From the NCBI GenBank assembly GCA_025451235.1, contig JANWKT010000008.1, positions 62,001 to 126,000 on the forward strand: DNA of 64,000 nucleotides. The letters run 5' to 3'. This stretch comes from Flavobacteriales bacterium (GTDB lineage Bacteria; Bacteroidota; Bacteroidia; CAIKAF01). Below are positions 7,607 through 14,558 of this stretch, one piece after another. The notes below the pieces were generated by a model, which worked only from the letters and a program-made list of their open reading frames with translations, was not told where the DNA came from and did no database searches. The position numbers and the translations under genes were made by a program. How positions within the stretch are numbered: position 1 is the first letter of the stretch; each line of letters begins with the position of its first letter.

Positions 7607-8173
7607 TTATGAGTTTTTAATAAGTCGACTATTTAACATTCCTTTTAATTTGCTGAGACTACCAATTAAATTGGTGAAGTGAGGTGCAGTAATATTGTAA
7701 ACGTAATTTTCTAAAATTGCAGGAGCAATAGCATTGTCATTAAATGGGCTTGATGGATTGGATTTATTAGCAGTGTCTAATGAAGTCTTTATACTTGCTA
7801 GATTGTCTTGAATTAATTGTATTTCTTCTTTTATTTCTTCATCGGATTTATACATCCCTAAAATTCCATATACTCTTGCGCTAATATCATTAAAAGTAAC
7901 AGTACATTGTTGAAAATTCACATTTTCGTCTAATTGGCAGCTATTGGATATTCTTTCTAATTCCATCACTATTTCTTGAGTTTTTACAACAATTCCTGCT
8001 TGGTTTGCAGCGTTTTTTGCAAGTTTTGCTTCACTAAATGCTTTAATCGAGTAATACAATCCAAAGGCGGAAACACCGATTCCGAGAATAGATAAGATCC
8101 CTGCAATCCAATAATCTGTATGAGAAGCCCAGAAGGGGGATTGTTCTAAAATTATCATCATTTTTAATGTCAT
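7607..8173 (-). CDS. Membrane-anchored coiled-coil protein, cassette module 1 (first gene)
   Basis: 188 residues. One transmembrane helix lies at about residues 21-45 ('YWIAGILSILGIGVSAFGLY'), followed by an Ala/Lys-rich helix and a long cytoplasmic helical region. This 'short tail, single TM, helical sensor' design is common in accessory and phage-response proteins, but no family is recognised. It is translationally linked to the next gene (1-bp gap). The start could also be either of the two Met at residues 5-6. Confidence 0.65.
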   Translation of the reverse strand: MTLKMMIILEQSPFWASHTDYWIAGILSILGIGVSAFGLYYSIKAFSEAKLAKNAANQAGIVVKTQEIVMELERISNSCQLDENVNFQQCTVTFNDISARVYGILGMYKSDEEIKEEIQLIQDNLASIKTSLDTANKSNPSSPFNDNAIAPAILENYVYNITAPHFTNLIGSLSKLKGMLNSRLIKNS

Positions 8174-8198
8174 AATTTATTTCGAATTTATTGCCATT

Positions 8199-8370
8199 AC
8201 TGCTAACGAAGAATTATTTACCACGTTACCGGTTTATAAATATCGGAACTTTAAACCAAACTACAACGATAGCGAGGCGTAAATTTTAAAAATATGCCTA
8301 GGCGGGTTAGTAGCAGTGTGCTTTAAATAGGCTGTATTGCAGGTAATGTGGAAAATATACAGTTAGGTAC
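8199..8370 (+). repeat. attC-like palindromic element X1 between modules 1 and 2
   Basis: The element runs from ACTGCTAAC (8199-8207) to GTTAGGTAC (8362-8370), 168 bp from core to core. Outer arms pair as ACCACGTTACC (8220-8230) with GGTAATGTGG (8342-8351). A central hairpin AGGCGTA (8275-8281) / TATGCCT (8293-8299) has an 11-nt loop. It aligns in the same orientation with the elements at 10052-10225 and 12900-13070. The two end cores do not match each other; each matches the far end of its own neighbouring module. It occupies the gene-free stretch 8174-8497. Confidence 0.75.
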
Positions 8371-8441
8371 TGCCGCCTTTCGGTTAAAATAACTCTCAAT
8401 ATATCAGTCTGATACAGGCATTATAGGTATCATAAATTACT

Positions 8442-8473
8442 CTTGATTTAAATTCAATATTATCGTAAATTTG
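8442..8473 (+). promoter_or_regulatory. Bacteroidota-type promoter for module 2
   Basis: CTTG at 8442-8445, a 20-bp spacer and TAAATTTG at 8466-8473 match the Bacteroidota -33/-7 promoter (TTG-N19/20-TAnnTTTG). It sits 24 bp before the ATG at 8498, so the module carries its own promoter rather than relying on an upstream one. Confidence 0.65.
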
Positions 8474-8497
8474 TAATAATCAAAAGCTGTTATTAAG

Positions 8498-8956
8498 ATG
8501 ATCTCAACAACAAAAGAACACGTTTCGTCAATTTCAATTATTGATGATTTAGATTTGTCTTTAGTCAAAATGAAGTTAATGGATTCAGAGGAAGGTTTAA
8601 ATTGGACATATAACCATTGTGAGGAAGCAGAAATTGAATATAAGCGATTCTTAACTCTTTTATATTTATATCCAAATGAATCAATTGTCCCCACTAAGCA
8701 AATGGATAAATTTTGGCATTTCCATATTTTAGATACTTGGAAATATTATAACGATTGCCAAAACATTTTTGGAAAATTCATTCATCATTATCCGTATCTA
8801 GGAATGTTTGGGAAGGAAGACGAAGAAAAGCTTAATGATTGCTTTATGAAAACCTCAAAACTATACGAAAATACATTTGGGGAAAAAATAATCAGACAAG
8901 CATCATCATGTAACGGACATGGCTATGGAGGAGGGGGAAGATGTGGTAGACTATAG
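8498..8956 (+). CDS. Glycine-rich-domain-protein-like (GRDP/DUF1399-like) protein, cassette module 2
   Basis: 152 residues. The centre reads 'KQMDKFWHFHILDTWKYYND' then 'CQNIFGKFIHHYPYLGMFG'. This WHxHILDT...FGxFIHHxPY pattern is the signature of the GRDP-like family known from plant glycine-rich-domain proteins. The last 17 residues are Gly/Cys-rich ('SSCNGHGYGGGGRCGRL'), as in bacterial members. The role of bacterial members is unknown to me. It is the first gene of a two-gene module with its own promoter, and the DUF218 gene follows after 38 bp. Confidence 0.75.
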   Translation: MISTTKEHVSSISIIDDLDLSLVKMKLMDSEEGLNWTYNHCEEAEIEYKRFLTLLYLYPNESIVPTKQMDKFWHFHILDTWKYYNDCQNIFGKFIHHYPYLGMFGKEDEEKLNDCFMKTSKLYENTFGEKIIRQASSCNGHGYGGGGRCGRL

Positions 8957-8994
8957 GATAGCATCTTTATCTAAAATAACTAACCTGAAAAATA

Positions 8995-10014
8995 ATGTAC
9001 CTAAGAAAAGCTGTCTACATTGGCGAAGAGAATAAAGATAAAGATGCAAAGGATATCCTTTGCTCAATGCATGATGGTAAAATAAACCTTGATAGATATA
9101 TCGAAAAATTTACATTTAACAATAATGTATATTACCACAAAAAGGAACTATTTCAAAAATTATTAGATGAGAATTTTGTAGAGGATTGTCTCAAGGGGGA
9201 TGTTGAGGCAAATATTAAGGATGGATTTAAAGGCCTGATTGCAGATCTAGCGGCTTCAGTTGTTCAGAGGCTGTTCGAAAGTGGTTTTATTCATGAGAAT
9301 CTGGATACAGAGTCAATTAAGGTTTGTAGAGATATTCTTGTGAATAAAGGGTATAAGGAGTTAACAACCGATATTCTTGAGAACGAAATAACCCTCAATA
9401 GCAAAAGGCTTAGTGGTGAGGATTATGGTGAGGTACAAAACGTAATGTTAGTGGCAGGTTGCCAAGACGAACATATGTTAAATAGGAGGTTATATACAGC
9501 ACTTTACATGATTCCAAGATTTCGGACCAATTTGACTGTTGTTATGTCTGGAGGAAACCCAATTGCAAACGGAGCACCTTCCACCAATATTCTTGATGAG
9601 TCAATACGGATGTACAATAGACTTCAAGAACTTATCGATGTCAATCCAGAGGTGAGACTTCCATATTCCTTTTCTATTGAGCGTGATGGAAATTCCTCTA
9701 ATACTCGAAATAATATTAAAGAAACCTTACACCATTTTGTCTCAAGTAAGGAAAAAGTATATAATATCCATATAGTTAGTTCTACATTCCACCTAATACG
9801 GCTTGCAAAAGAATTAGAAGCAGAATTGTCTTTGATATTCAATTCTGAAAAGAACTTGCCCGATGAGGAGCGAACTAAAATTGAGAACATTGTTTTAATA
9901 GGAGCAGAAAAGGTTGAGACAAAGTTCAAGCCTGTTCATGATGGACCTTATATGAAATTGATGTTTGTGGATATCTTCAGATATCTTTCAGAATATCGAA
10001 AAGAGAAGAAATAG
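8995..10014 (+). CDS. DUF218/YdcF-like domain protein with N-terminal extension, cassette module 2
   Basis: 339 residues. The C-terminal half (about 155-330) has the DUF218 (YdcF/SanA/ElyC) pattern: 'VMLVAGCQDEHMLNRRL', 'VVMSGGNP', then 'FSIERDGNSSNTRNNIKET' (the ExxSxNTxxN signature) and 'STFHLIRLAKELE'. DUF218 proteins are linked to envelope or nucleotide-like ligands. The N-terminal ~150 residues are helical and unrecognised, and there is no membrane anchor, unlike SanA/ElyC. The stop is 37 bp before the next palindromic element. It looks complete. Confidence 0.75.
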   Translation: MYLRKAVYIGEENKDKDAKDILCSMHDGKINLDRYIEKFTFNNNVYYHKKELFQKLLDENFVEDCLKGDVEANIKDGFKGLIADLAASVVQRLFESGFIHENLDTESIKVCRDILVNKGYKELTTDILENEITLNSKRLSGEDYGEVQNVMLVAGCQDEHMLNRRLYTALYMIPRFRTNLTVVMSGGNPIANGAPSTNILDESIRMYNRLQELIDVNPEVRLPYSFSIERDGNSSNTRNNIKETLHHFVSSKEKVYNIHIVSSTFHLIRLAKELEAELSLIFNSEKNLPDEERTKIENIVLIGAEKVETKFKPVHDGPYMKLMFVDIFRYLSEYRKEKK

Positions 10015-10051
10015 AATTAAGAATAAACCTTCTAATCATAAATTTAAGGTT

Positions 10052-10225
10052 GTACCTAACGACCTCAAATTTTATAAAGTGGCCGGATTTAAAGGTACAA
10101 AACTTTACCCATATATAAAAAGACCAGCAAGGCGTACATTATTTTAATACGCACAGGCGGTTTAACTGCTACTAACTTCAAATAATGGAGTTAGCTGGCA
10201 CTGTTTTTAATTAGCGGTTAGCTAC
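10052..10225 (+). repeat. attC-like palindromic element X3 between modules 2 and 3
   Basis: Bounded by GTACCTAAC (10052-10060) and GTTAGCTAC (10217-10225), 170 bp core to core. The central hairpin is GCGTA (10132-10136) / TACGC (10148-10152) with an 11-nt loop. The flanks 'acaaaactttaccc' before it and 'aggcggttta' after it match the other two elements in the same orientation. The outer arms are weaker than in the other two copies (AAAGTGGCC region against GGCACTGTTTTT). The cores differ at one position from each other but each is perfect against the far end of its own module. Confidence 0.75.
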
Positions 10226-10231
10226 AGTTTA

Positions 10232-11026
10232 TTACTCCAACACAATAGACGTAGTTAATAATAAGTTCAACTCCAAATCCGGATCTTCTTCCTCATCTAA
10301 GTAGTAATAGTCATACTTTGCTGCACTTTTCATAGGATATGTGGCCACATTATTTTTAGCCTCCTGGATGCTACATGGATATGCGTGTGCAATTGCTTGG
10401 ATACAGTCAATTTCAACCATCAGATAGTTCGTTATCTGGCCAGTATTGGTTACGCCAATTTCTTTTGAGCATGAAACACTAAATCGTATCTTTTCTAGAT
10501 TCACTATAGGTTCAAACAAAGTTATCGCTGACTTATGAATTATTTTGGATATTACATTCGGAGTAATTTCATTAAAAAGATATGAAGCATCTTCTTTTAC
10601 AGCTACTTTTTTAATTTCATCAACTGAAATATTCTTTTTAAGGATATGTTTAGGGTATATCGTGGCATCTGCAACAGTTGGAGTGATGGGTCTAACCTTC
10701 GCTAGGAACTTTGCTCGAGCCTCATTTATCCATGTTTGGATATTAACAGCAAGCGGATGTAGTTCTTCAAAGGAATCTTCATCCAATTCAAAATCCCTAT
10801 AATCATCATCATCATATATGTGATGCCATTCAATATCTATAGAGTGATTTCGAACTATTTCTTTCCACAACCCAAGAAGTTTATATTTCAAATCATCAAA
10901 AGGTTCTCCTTCTCTTATTGGAAGTGGGCAATCTAATTCTCTTTTTATAAATTCTACTACACCCTCATGAGTATCGGGTACGTCAGCTGCTATTATTAAT
11001 GTTTTGTTCTTTCTGTAGTCGTCCAT
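10232..11026 (-). CDS. Hypothetical protein, third gene of SIR2-like operon (module 3)
   Basis: 264 residues, soluble and acidic, not recognised. It begins 'MDDYRKNKTLIIAADVPDTH' and has an Asp/Glu-rich loop near residue 75 ('YDDDDYRDFELDEDSFEE') and another acidic patch near the C-terminus. The start is 2 bp from the stop of the DUF5677-like gene, so it belongs to the same operon. The stop lies only 6 bp from the core GTTAGCTAC of the flanking element. Confidence 0.6.
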   Translation of the reverse strand: MDDYRKNKTLIIAADVPDTHEGVVEFIKRELDCPLPIREGEPFDDLKYKLLGLWKEIVRNHSIDIEWHHIYDDDDYRDFELDEDSFEELHPLAVNIQTWINEARAKFLAKVRPITPTVADATIYPKHILKKNISVDEIKKVAVKEDASYLFNEITPNVISKIIHKSAITLFEPIVNLEKIRFSVSCSKEIGVTNTGQITNYLMVEIDCIQAIAHAYPCSIQEAKNNVATYPMKSAAKYDYYYLDEEEDPDLELNLLLTTSIVLE

Positions 11027-11028
11027 GA

Positions 11029-11835
11029 CTAAATTTTCTTAAAGTATTCTAAATTTGATTTGTAAACTTTAATCTTGCCCGCAGGAAGTAAATCAATAAT
11101 TTCTTGAGTTATTCGAAACAATAGATGATTTGCAAACTCTAGAGCGTATGTGATGTGACCAATTTCCGCTTCATTTTCTAGTCCACGACCTCTTTCATTA
11201 TCCATTGTCATAACGGAGAATGCAGTTGAATGTGTGTAGTTGGAATAGAATCTATACATTGCTGCTACTGGCAATTGTTCAAAATCGACTTCCTTCAAAA
11301 TATCATAATAGCTTTTAAGAAGGAAGACTTTTCCCTGAACTAACTTATTCCTTTTTTCTTTGCTAATTGTAGAAAAAAAAGGGTGCCTTTTTAGTCTCTC
11401 AGCCCTCAATGGTAAACCATCCTCGAACTCTTTCAATATTTCCGCGGTCCAATCAAGTTCTTTGTATAGCTGGTATTTTTCGTTGTCCCAATGAAAAATT
11501 GCTAGCTGAAGTCTAAAATCATATTCCTCATCTGAACAATTCTCTAACGCCATGTATCTAAATACCGCATAGTTTTCAAAAAGAGATCTTGTCAAACTGG
11601 CAATAGAAAAAAAGTCCCAAAATCTATGAGATAATGGCATTGCACTGTTGTAGGGACACAGCCTCAAAATTCCTAATGATGTCATTAAAAACTTTGTATA
11701 AAGCTTATGCGCAAAGTCAATCCTTTCGGTTGTTGGAATATCACCCAAATTTTCGCTAACCGAACATGATTTTTTTGCTGTGGTTTCAAATTTTTTTAAA
11801 ACATCAAAATATGTTTTCTTATCCCCCGGATTCAT
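11029..11835 (-). CDS. DUF5677-like protein, second gene of SIR2-like operon (module 3)
   Basis: 268 residues, mainly alpha-helical and soluble. Features resembling DUF5677 are 'SLTRSLFENYAVFRYMALE' near residue 85 and 'AMYRFYSNYTHSTAFSV' near residue 195. In DUF5677 an Arg/Glu helix is followed by a later Tyr...His. Such proteins are frequent in accessory and defence islands, but the biochemical role is not known to me. It lies 15 bp after the SIR2-like gene and 2 bp before the third gene. The family assignment is moderate. Confidence 0.6.
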   Translation of the reverse strand: MNPGDKKTYFDVLKKFETTAKKSCSVSENLGDIPTTERIDFAHKLYTKFLMTSLGILRLCPYNSAMPLSHRFWDFFSIASLTRSLFENYAVFRYMALENCSDEEYDFRLQLAIFHWDNEKYQLYKELDWTAEILKEFEDGLPLRAERLKRHPFFSTISKEKRNKLVQGKVFLLKSYYDILKEVDFEQLPVAAMYRFYSNYTHSTAFSVMTMDNERGRGLENEAEIGHITYALEFANHLLFRITQEIIDLLPAGKIKVYKSNLEYFKKI

Positions 11836-11850
11836 ACACCTGCATTATAT

Positions 11851-12891
11851 TTAATAATAGTCATTCCCATAGAATTGTTTCTCCGCTTCTATCAACGGTT
11901 TATGCCAATCCCATAGCTCTTCTACAGATTTAAAATTGTCTGGGATTCTGTTGCCTTCTTGAAACATCTCACTATAGGTTACTGGTAATGCCCAATGATG
12001 ATAGCTTTCCACAGTTCTCCTTGGATGCAGTGCATGAGAAGAATTGAAGTAATTGTTACTGTAACTGTAGTGATGAGAGTGGATAAATTTATTCCACGCT
12101 TGTTTAACCTCATCCTCGGGTCTTACATCTATTAACTCAAATTGCTCCATATTCCTATCCTCTGCATTTCCCCATCCTTTTTGCAACAATTCAATTGCCT
12201 CAACATCGGAAACTGGTGCAGAATAACCAAATACAGTAACCCTTTCAGCAGTTTCTAATTCTTCACTCAACGACCCCCATTGACCTTTAATATAAGGATC
12301 GGAGTTGTAGTTTTTTTTATCAATAGGGTATAGCAGTTTTGTAGGAATAAATTCATTTTTTGTTTTAGGGTTATACCACCCTGCTGGGCCTGCAATATCA
12401 TCTTCAGCATCATAACCCAACGAGACACAGCCGTGTAAAAAATTAATTCCAGGACCACGGACAAACTCTCCATTTCTAGCATAAGCTTTATATAAAAAAG
12501 GATCCCAATTAAAAGTGGCGATTAGATCTTTTTTGTGTCTGAGAGAAAGTACCAAATAGTCGTAAATGGTTGGCTCATCAGGAAGGTCTAGCTCTTCAAA
12601 ATATGAATAAACAAGTTTTTCAATTTCTTCTTTTTCCGATTTAAATTTGGATTCATTAGCAAGTTTACTATACAACTTTTCGAAGTCTTCCTGTAGGTCA
12701 ATATAATCTTGTGGTAAACTATTTATAATTTTATTTAAACCGACAATGTCCACTATATTCTTCATTAGTGGAAGTTTCTTTGCATTTTTTTCTGGATTAC
12801 GCAATGTTGAAGCAAACGAAGCCCCAGCACCTAAAATTACGACATGAGATCCACCGCCGTGAACCTTACTAATTTCATCTTCTCGTGTCAT
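11851..12891 (-). CDS. SIR2-like NAD-binding domain protein, first gene of module 3 operon
   Basis: 346 residues. SIR2-fold motifs appear in order: 'HVVILGAGASFAS' (residues 16-28, NAD loop), 'LIATFNWDPFLYKAY' (~125-140, the NxD motif), 'NFLHGCVSLGY' (~150-160, candidate catalytic His) and 'RVTVFGYSAPVSDVEA' (~220-235). The rest has no effector or nuclease domain that I recognise. Bacterial SIR2-like proteins of this type often deplete NAD during phage infection (for example in Thoeris and DSR systems). Defence is an inference here, based on the domain, tight operon and cassette context. A lone SIR2 metabolic role is the alternative. Confidence 0.8.
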   Translation of the reverse strand: MTREDEISKVHGGGSHVVILGAGASFASTLRNPEKNAKKLPLMKNIVDIVGLNKIINSLPQDYIDLQEDFEKLYSKLANESKFKSEKEEIEKLVYSYFEELDLPDEPTIYDYLVLSLRHKKDLIATFNWDPFLYKAYARNGEFVRGPGINFLHGCVSLGYDAEDDIAGPAGWYNPKTKNEFIPTKLLYPIDKKNYNSDPYIKGQWGSLSEELETAERVTVFGYSAPVSDVEAIELLQKGWGNAEDRNMEQFELIDVRPEDEVKQAWNKFIHSHHYSYSNNYFNSSHALHPRRTVESYHHWALPVTYSEMFQEGNRIPDNFKSVEELWDWHKPLIEAEKQFYGNDYY

Positions 12892-12899
12892 ATTAAATT

Positions 12900-13070
12900 G
12901 TAGCTAACGTACCCGCAATTGGCCACGTGCCTTGTTTAAAGATAATAAACTTTAACCAATCTCAAATGGTAGCAGGGCGTAAATTTTTACAATACGCCCA
13001 AGCGGTTTATATTCTTTAATCTTTAAATATACCGGAATGCAAGGCATGTGGGCCATTGGGAGTTAGGTAC
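12900..13070 (+). repeat. attC-like palindromic element X2 between modules 3 and 4
   Basis: Bounded by GTAGCTAAC (12900-12908) and GTTAGGTAC (13062-13070), 167 bp core to core. This is the best-preserved copy. GGCCACGTGCCTTG (12921-12934) pairs with CAAGGCATGTGGGCC (13040-13054, one bulged base). The A/T-rich arms at 12935-12956 pair with 13004-13026. The central hairpin GGGCGTA (12975-12981) / TACGCCC (12993-12999) has an 11-nt loop. The single strand could fold almost end to end, with unpaired bases between the core and the inner stem, as integron attC sites do. Confidence 0.8.
12936..12966 (-). promoter_or_regulatory. Candidate promoter inside element X2, reading into module 3
   Basis: On the minus strand TTTG (12966-12963), 19 bp and TATCTTTA (12943-12936) approximate TTTG-N19-TAnnTTTG with one mismatch. 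It lies about 45 bp before the SIR2-like start codon. It falls within the palindromic arm, so the element could serve as both recombination site and promoter. The mismatch keeps confidence low. Confidence 0.4.
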
Positions 13071-13082
13071 TGGCAAAAATTC

Positions 13083-14336
13083 CTATTCAGATTTATTCTT
13101 TTTATCATCCTTGGGTACGTCCATCATTTTCTTGTTAAGGTTATTGTCAATTTCATCTAATTTCCCAGGGATGATTTTACCTGATTCTTGCATTATTAAA
13201 ATGGCTCCATTTAATTCTATTCTGAAATCTGAATCAACCGTAAGAATTCCTTGTGCAAATAAATCACTTAGTTTTTCAATTATTTCCAGTTGTTGCTTAA
13301 CATTAGTAAGTTTCAGTGATTTTAATTCTTCCTCGCTTTTTTGAACTTCAATATCTTGGAGTTTTTTGGTTTGTTCCTCAGGCATCATTCGCTTGATTTC
13401 TGCTTGCATTTTGGAAGTTTCCATTTTATCCTTTTCAACAGGGGCAATGTGCCTGTCCATGCTATAATATTCAGCGGCCTTAATCCCTTTATTTAAAATC
13501 TGTTTTGTTTCCTCTTTTGCAAACCAGCCCTTAATCGTTACTCCCCATTTCTGCCAAATACTGCCAACGCCTGCATCCAAAATCTCAATTTCAACATTTT
13601 CAATACTTGATAAAACTGCCGCAACAACACTCATAAAACGATTTGCTTCTGCAGGATCCTTCGTGTCTATCCAAATTTTTAATTCGCCATAATAAAGCGT
13701 ATTCTCTCCGTCATCAACTATTTCAGCTTGGATATTTGATATTTCAGATTGTATTACATGTACTAATTTAATTGCAGGCTTTTCTTCGGCCTTAATAAAT
13801 TCAGCAGACAGAGTAGTTACAAATTCCTTAACAAATCGCATCGTTATGCGTTCAGAACTTCCGTGTGATACAAAAATATGTGGTTGAATTTGGGCTATTG
13901 TGCCTCTCAGCTCTTCAGCTTGATCTGACGTAACTATGAATTTAGTTTTAAAATCGTCTTTTATTTGATCTAGTGACTTAGATTCGATGTTTGATAGCGC
14001 CACATACTCCAACAACCTATCCAACTCTGCTGATAAGTAATTCACTATGTTAGGATCAATATTTCGATTGCTAAATACTGGTAACCATATACTTAAAATT
14101 GCTTTGGTTTTAGAAATGGTAAAAGCGTACTTGTTTTCGACATGTTCGTTTTCGGCAGTAATCTTTTCCGACAAATCCTGAAGTCGGTTTTCTATAATTT
14201 CAATCTTAGATTGAATTACCGAAAGAAATATATTTATATCTCCTTGTAGACTTGATTGTTCAAATTCGATTGCGAATTGCTCAAATACATTTTCTCCGCT
14301 TCCCATTTGGTCAACCATTAATGCGATTCTTTCCAT
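13083..14336 (-). CDS. Hypothetical coiled-coil protein, cassette module 4
   Basis: 417 residues, no signal peptide or membrane segment, family not recognised. The N-terminal ~130 residues are helical with a coiled-coil look ('IQSKIEIIENRLQDLSEKI'). A central mixed alpha/beta part (about residues 150-275) includes 'PHIFVSHGSSERITMRFV'; the rest is helical and charged, ending in a Lys-rich tail. The 'IFVSHGSSE' strand is superficially TIR- or nucleotide-binding-like, but the rest does not support a TIR domain. It is the only gene of its module, enclosed by GTTAGGTAC (13062) and GTACCTAAC (14360). Confidence 0.65.
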   Translation of the reverse strand: MERIALMVDQMGSGENVFEQFAIEFEQSSLQGDINIFLSVIQSKIEIIENRLQDLSEKITAENEHVENKYAFTISKTKAILSIWLPVFSNRNIDPNIVNYLSAELDRLLEYVALSNIESKSLDQIKDDFKTKFIVTSDQAEELRGTIAQIQPHIFVSHGSSERITMRFVKEFVTTLSAEFIKAEEKPAIKLVHVIQSEISNIQAEIVDDGENTLYYGELKIWIDTKDPAEANRFMSVVAAVLSSIENVEIEILDAGVGSIWQKWGVTIKGWFAKEETKQILNKGIKAAEYYSMDRHIAPVEKDKMETSKMQAEIKRMMPEEQTKKLQDIEVQKSEEELKSLKLTNVKQQLEIIEKLSDLFAQGILTVDSDFRIELNGAILIMQESGKIIPGKLDEIDNNLNKKMMDVPKDDKKNKSE

Positions 14337-14359
14337 AGAATTATTTTTATTTATTGCTT

Positions 14360-14380
14360 GTACCTAACTACTGTTTGCCG
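14360..14380 (+). other. Right partial attC-like element of the cassette island
   Basis: The core GTACCTAAC (14360-14368) is followed by 'tactgtttgccgtacc', which resembles the left arm of the full elements. No central hairpin and no closing GTTAG core are found downstream. This half site marks the right edge of the island. Ordinary genes resume after the terminator at 14487-14524. Confidence 0.5.
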
Positions 14381-14486
14381 TACCTTTTCTATTTTCAAGT
14401 GATTACAAATAATTATTTTCGTTTGTAAGCGAATGTAAATGGATTGGCACTTATAAATATATACAAATTCTTTTACTGAAACCTAC

Positions 14487-14524
14487 AAAAAAAACCAGGC
14501 ATCCGGGAAAATACGGATGCCTGG
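14487..14524 (-). terminator. Rho-independent terminator of the 14559-16169 gene
   Basis: A perfect 11-bp stem CCAGGCATCCG/CGGATGCCTGG (14495-14505 / 14514-14524) is followed on the minus strand by eight U (14494-14487). It lies 34 bp after the stop codon. Confidence 0.9.
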
Positions 14525-14558
14525 AGTTAGTTGGAATAAGTGATGTTTGCTGGTATCC

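Noticed and set aside
9965-10147. 60-residue frame after the DUF218 gene
   Set aside because: It overlaps the end of the DUF218 gene and runs into the palindromic element; composition is Lys-rich noise.
13083-14336. TIR domain in module 4 protein ('IFVSHGSSE')
   Set aside because: Only one strand resembles the TIR start; the other motifs and the catalytic Glu arrangement are missing.
7200-14385. Integron integrase or other recombinase gene in the island
   Set aside because: None of the module proteins shows tyrosine recombinase (R...HxxR...Y) or serine recombinase motifs; the array lacks its integrase in this window.
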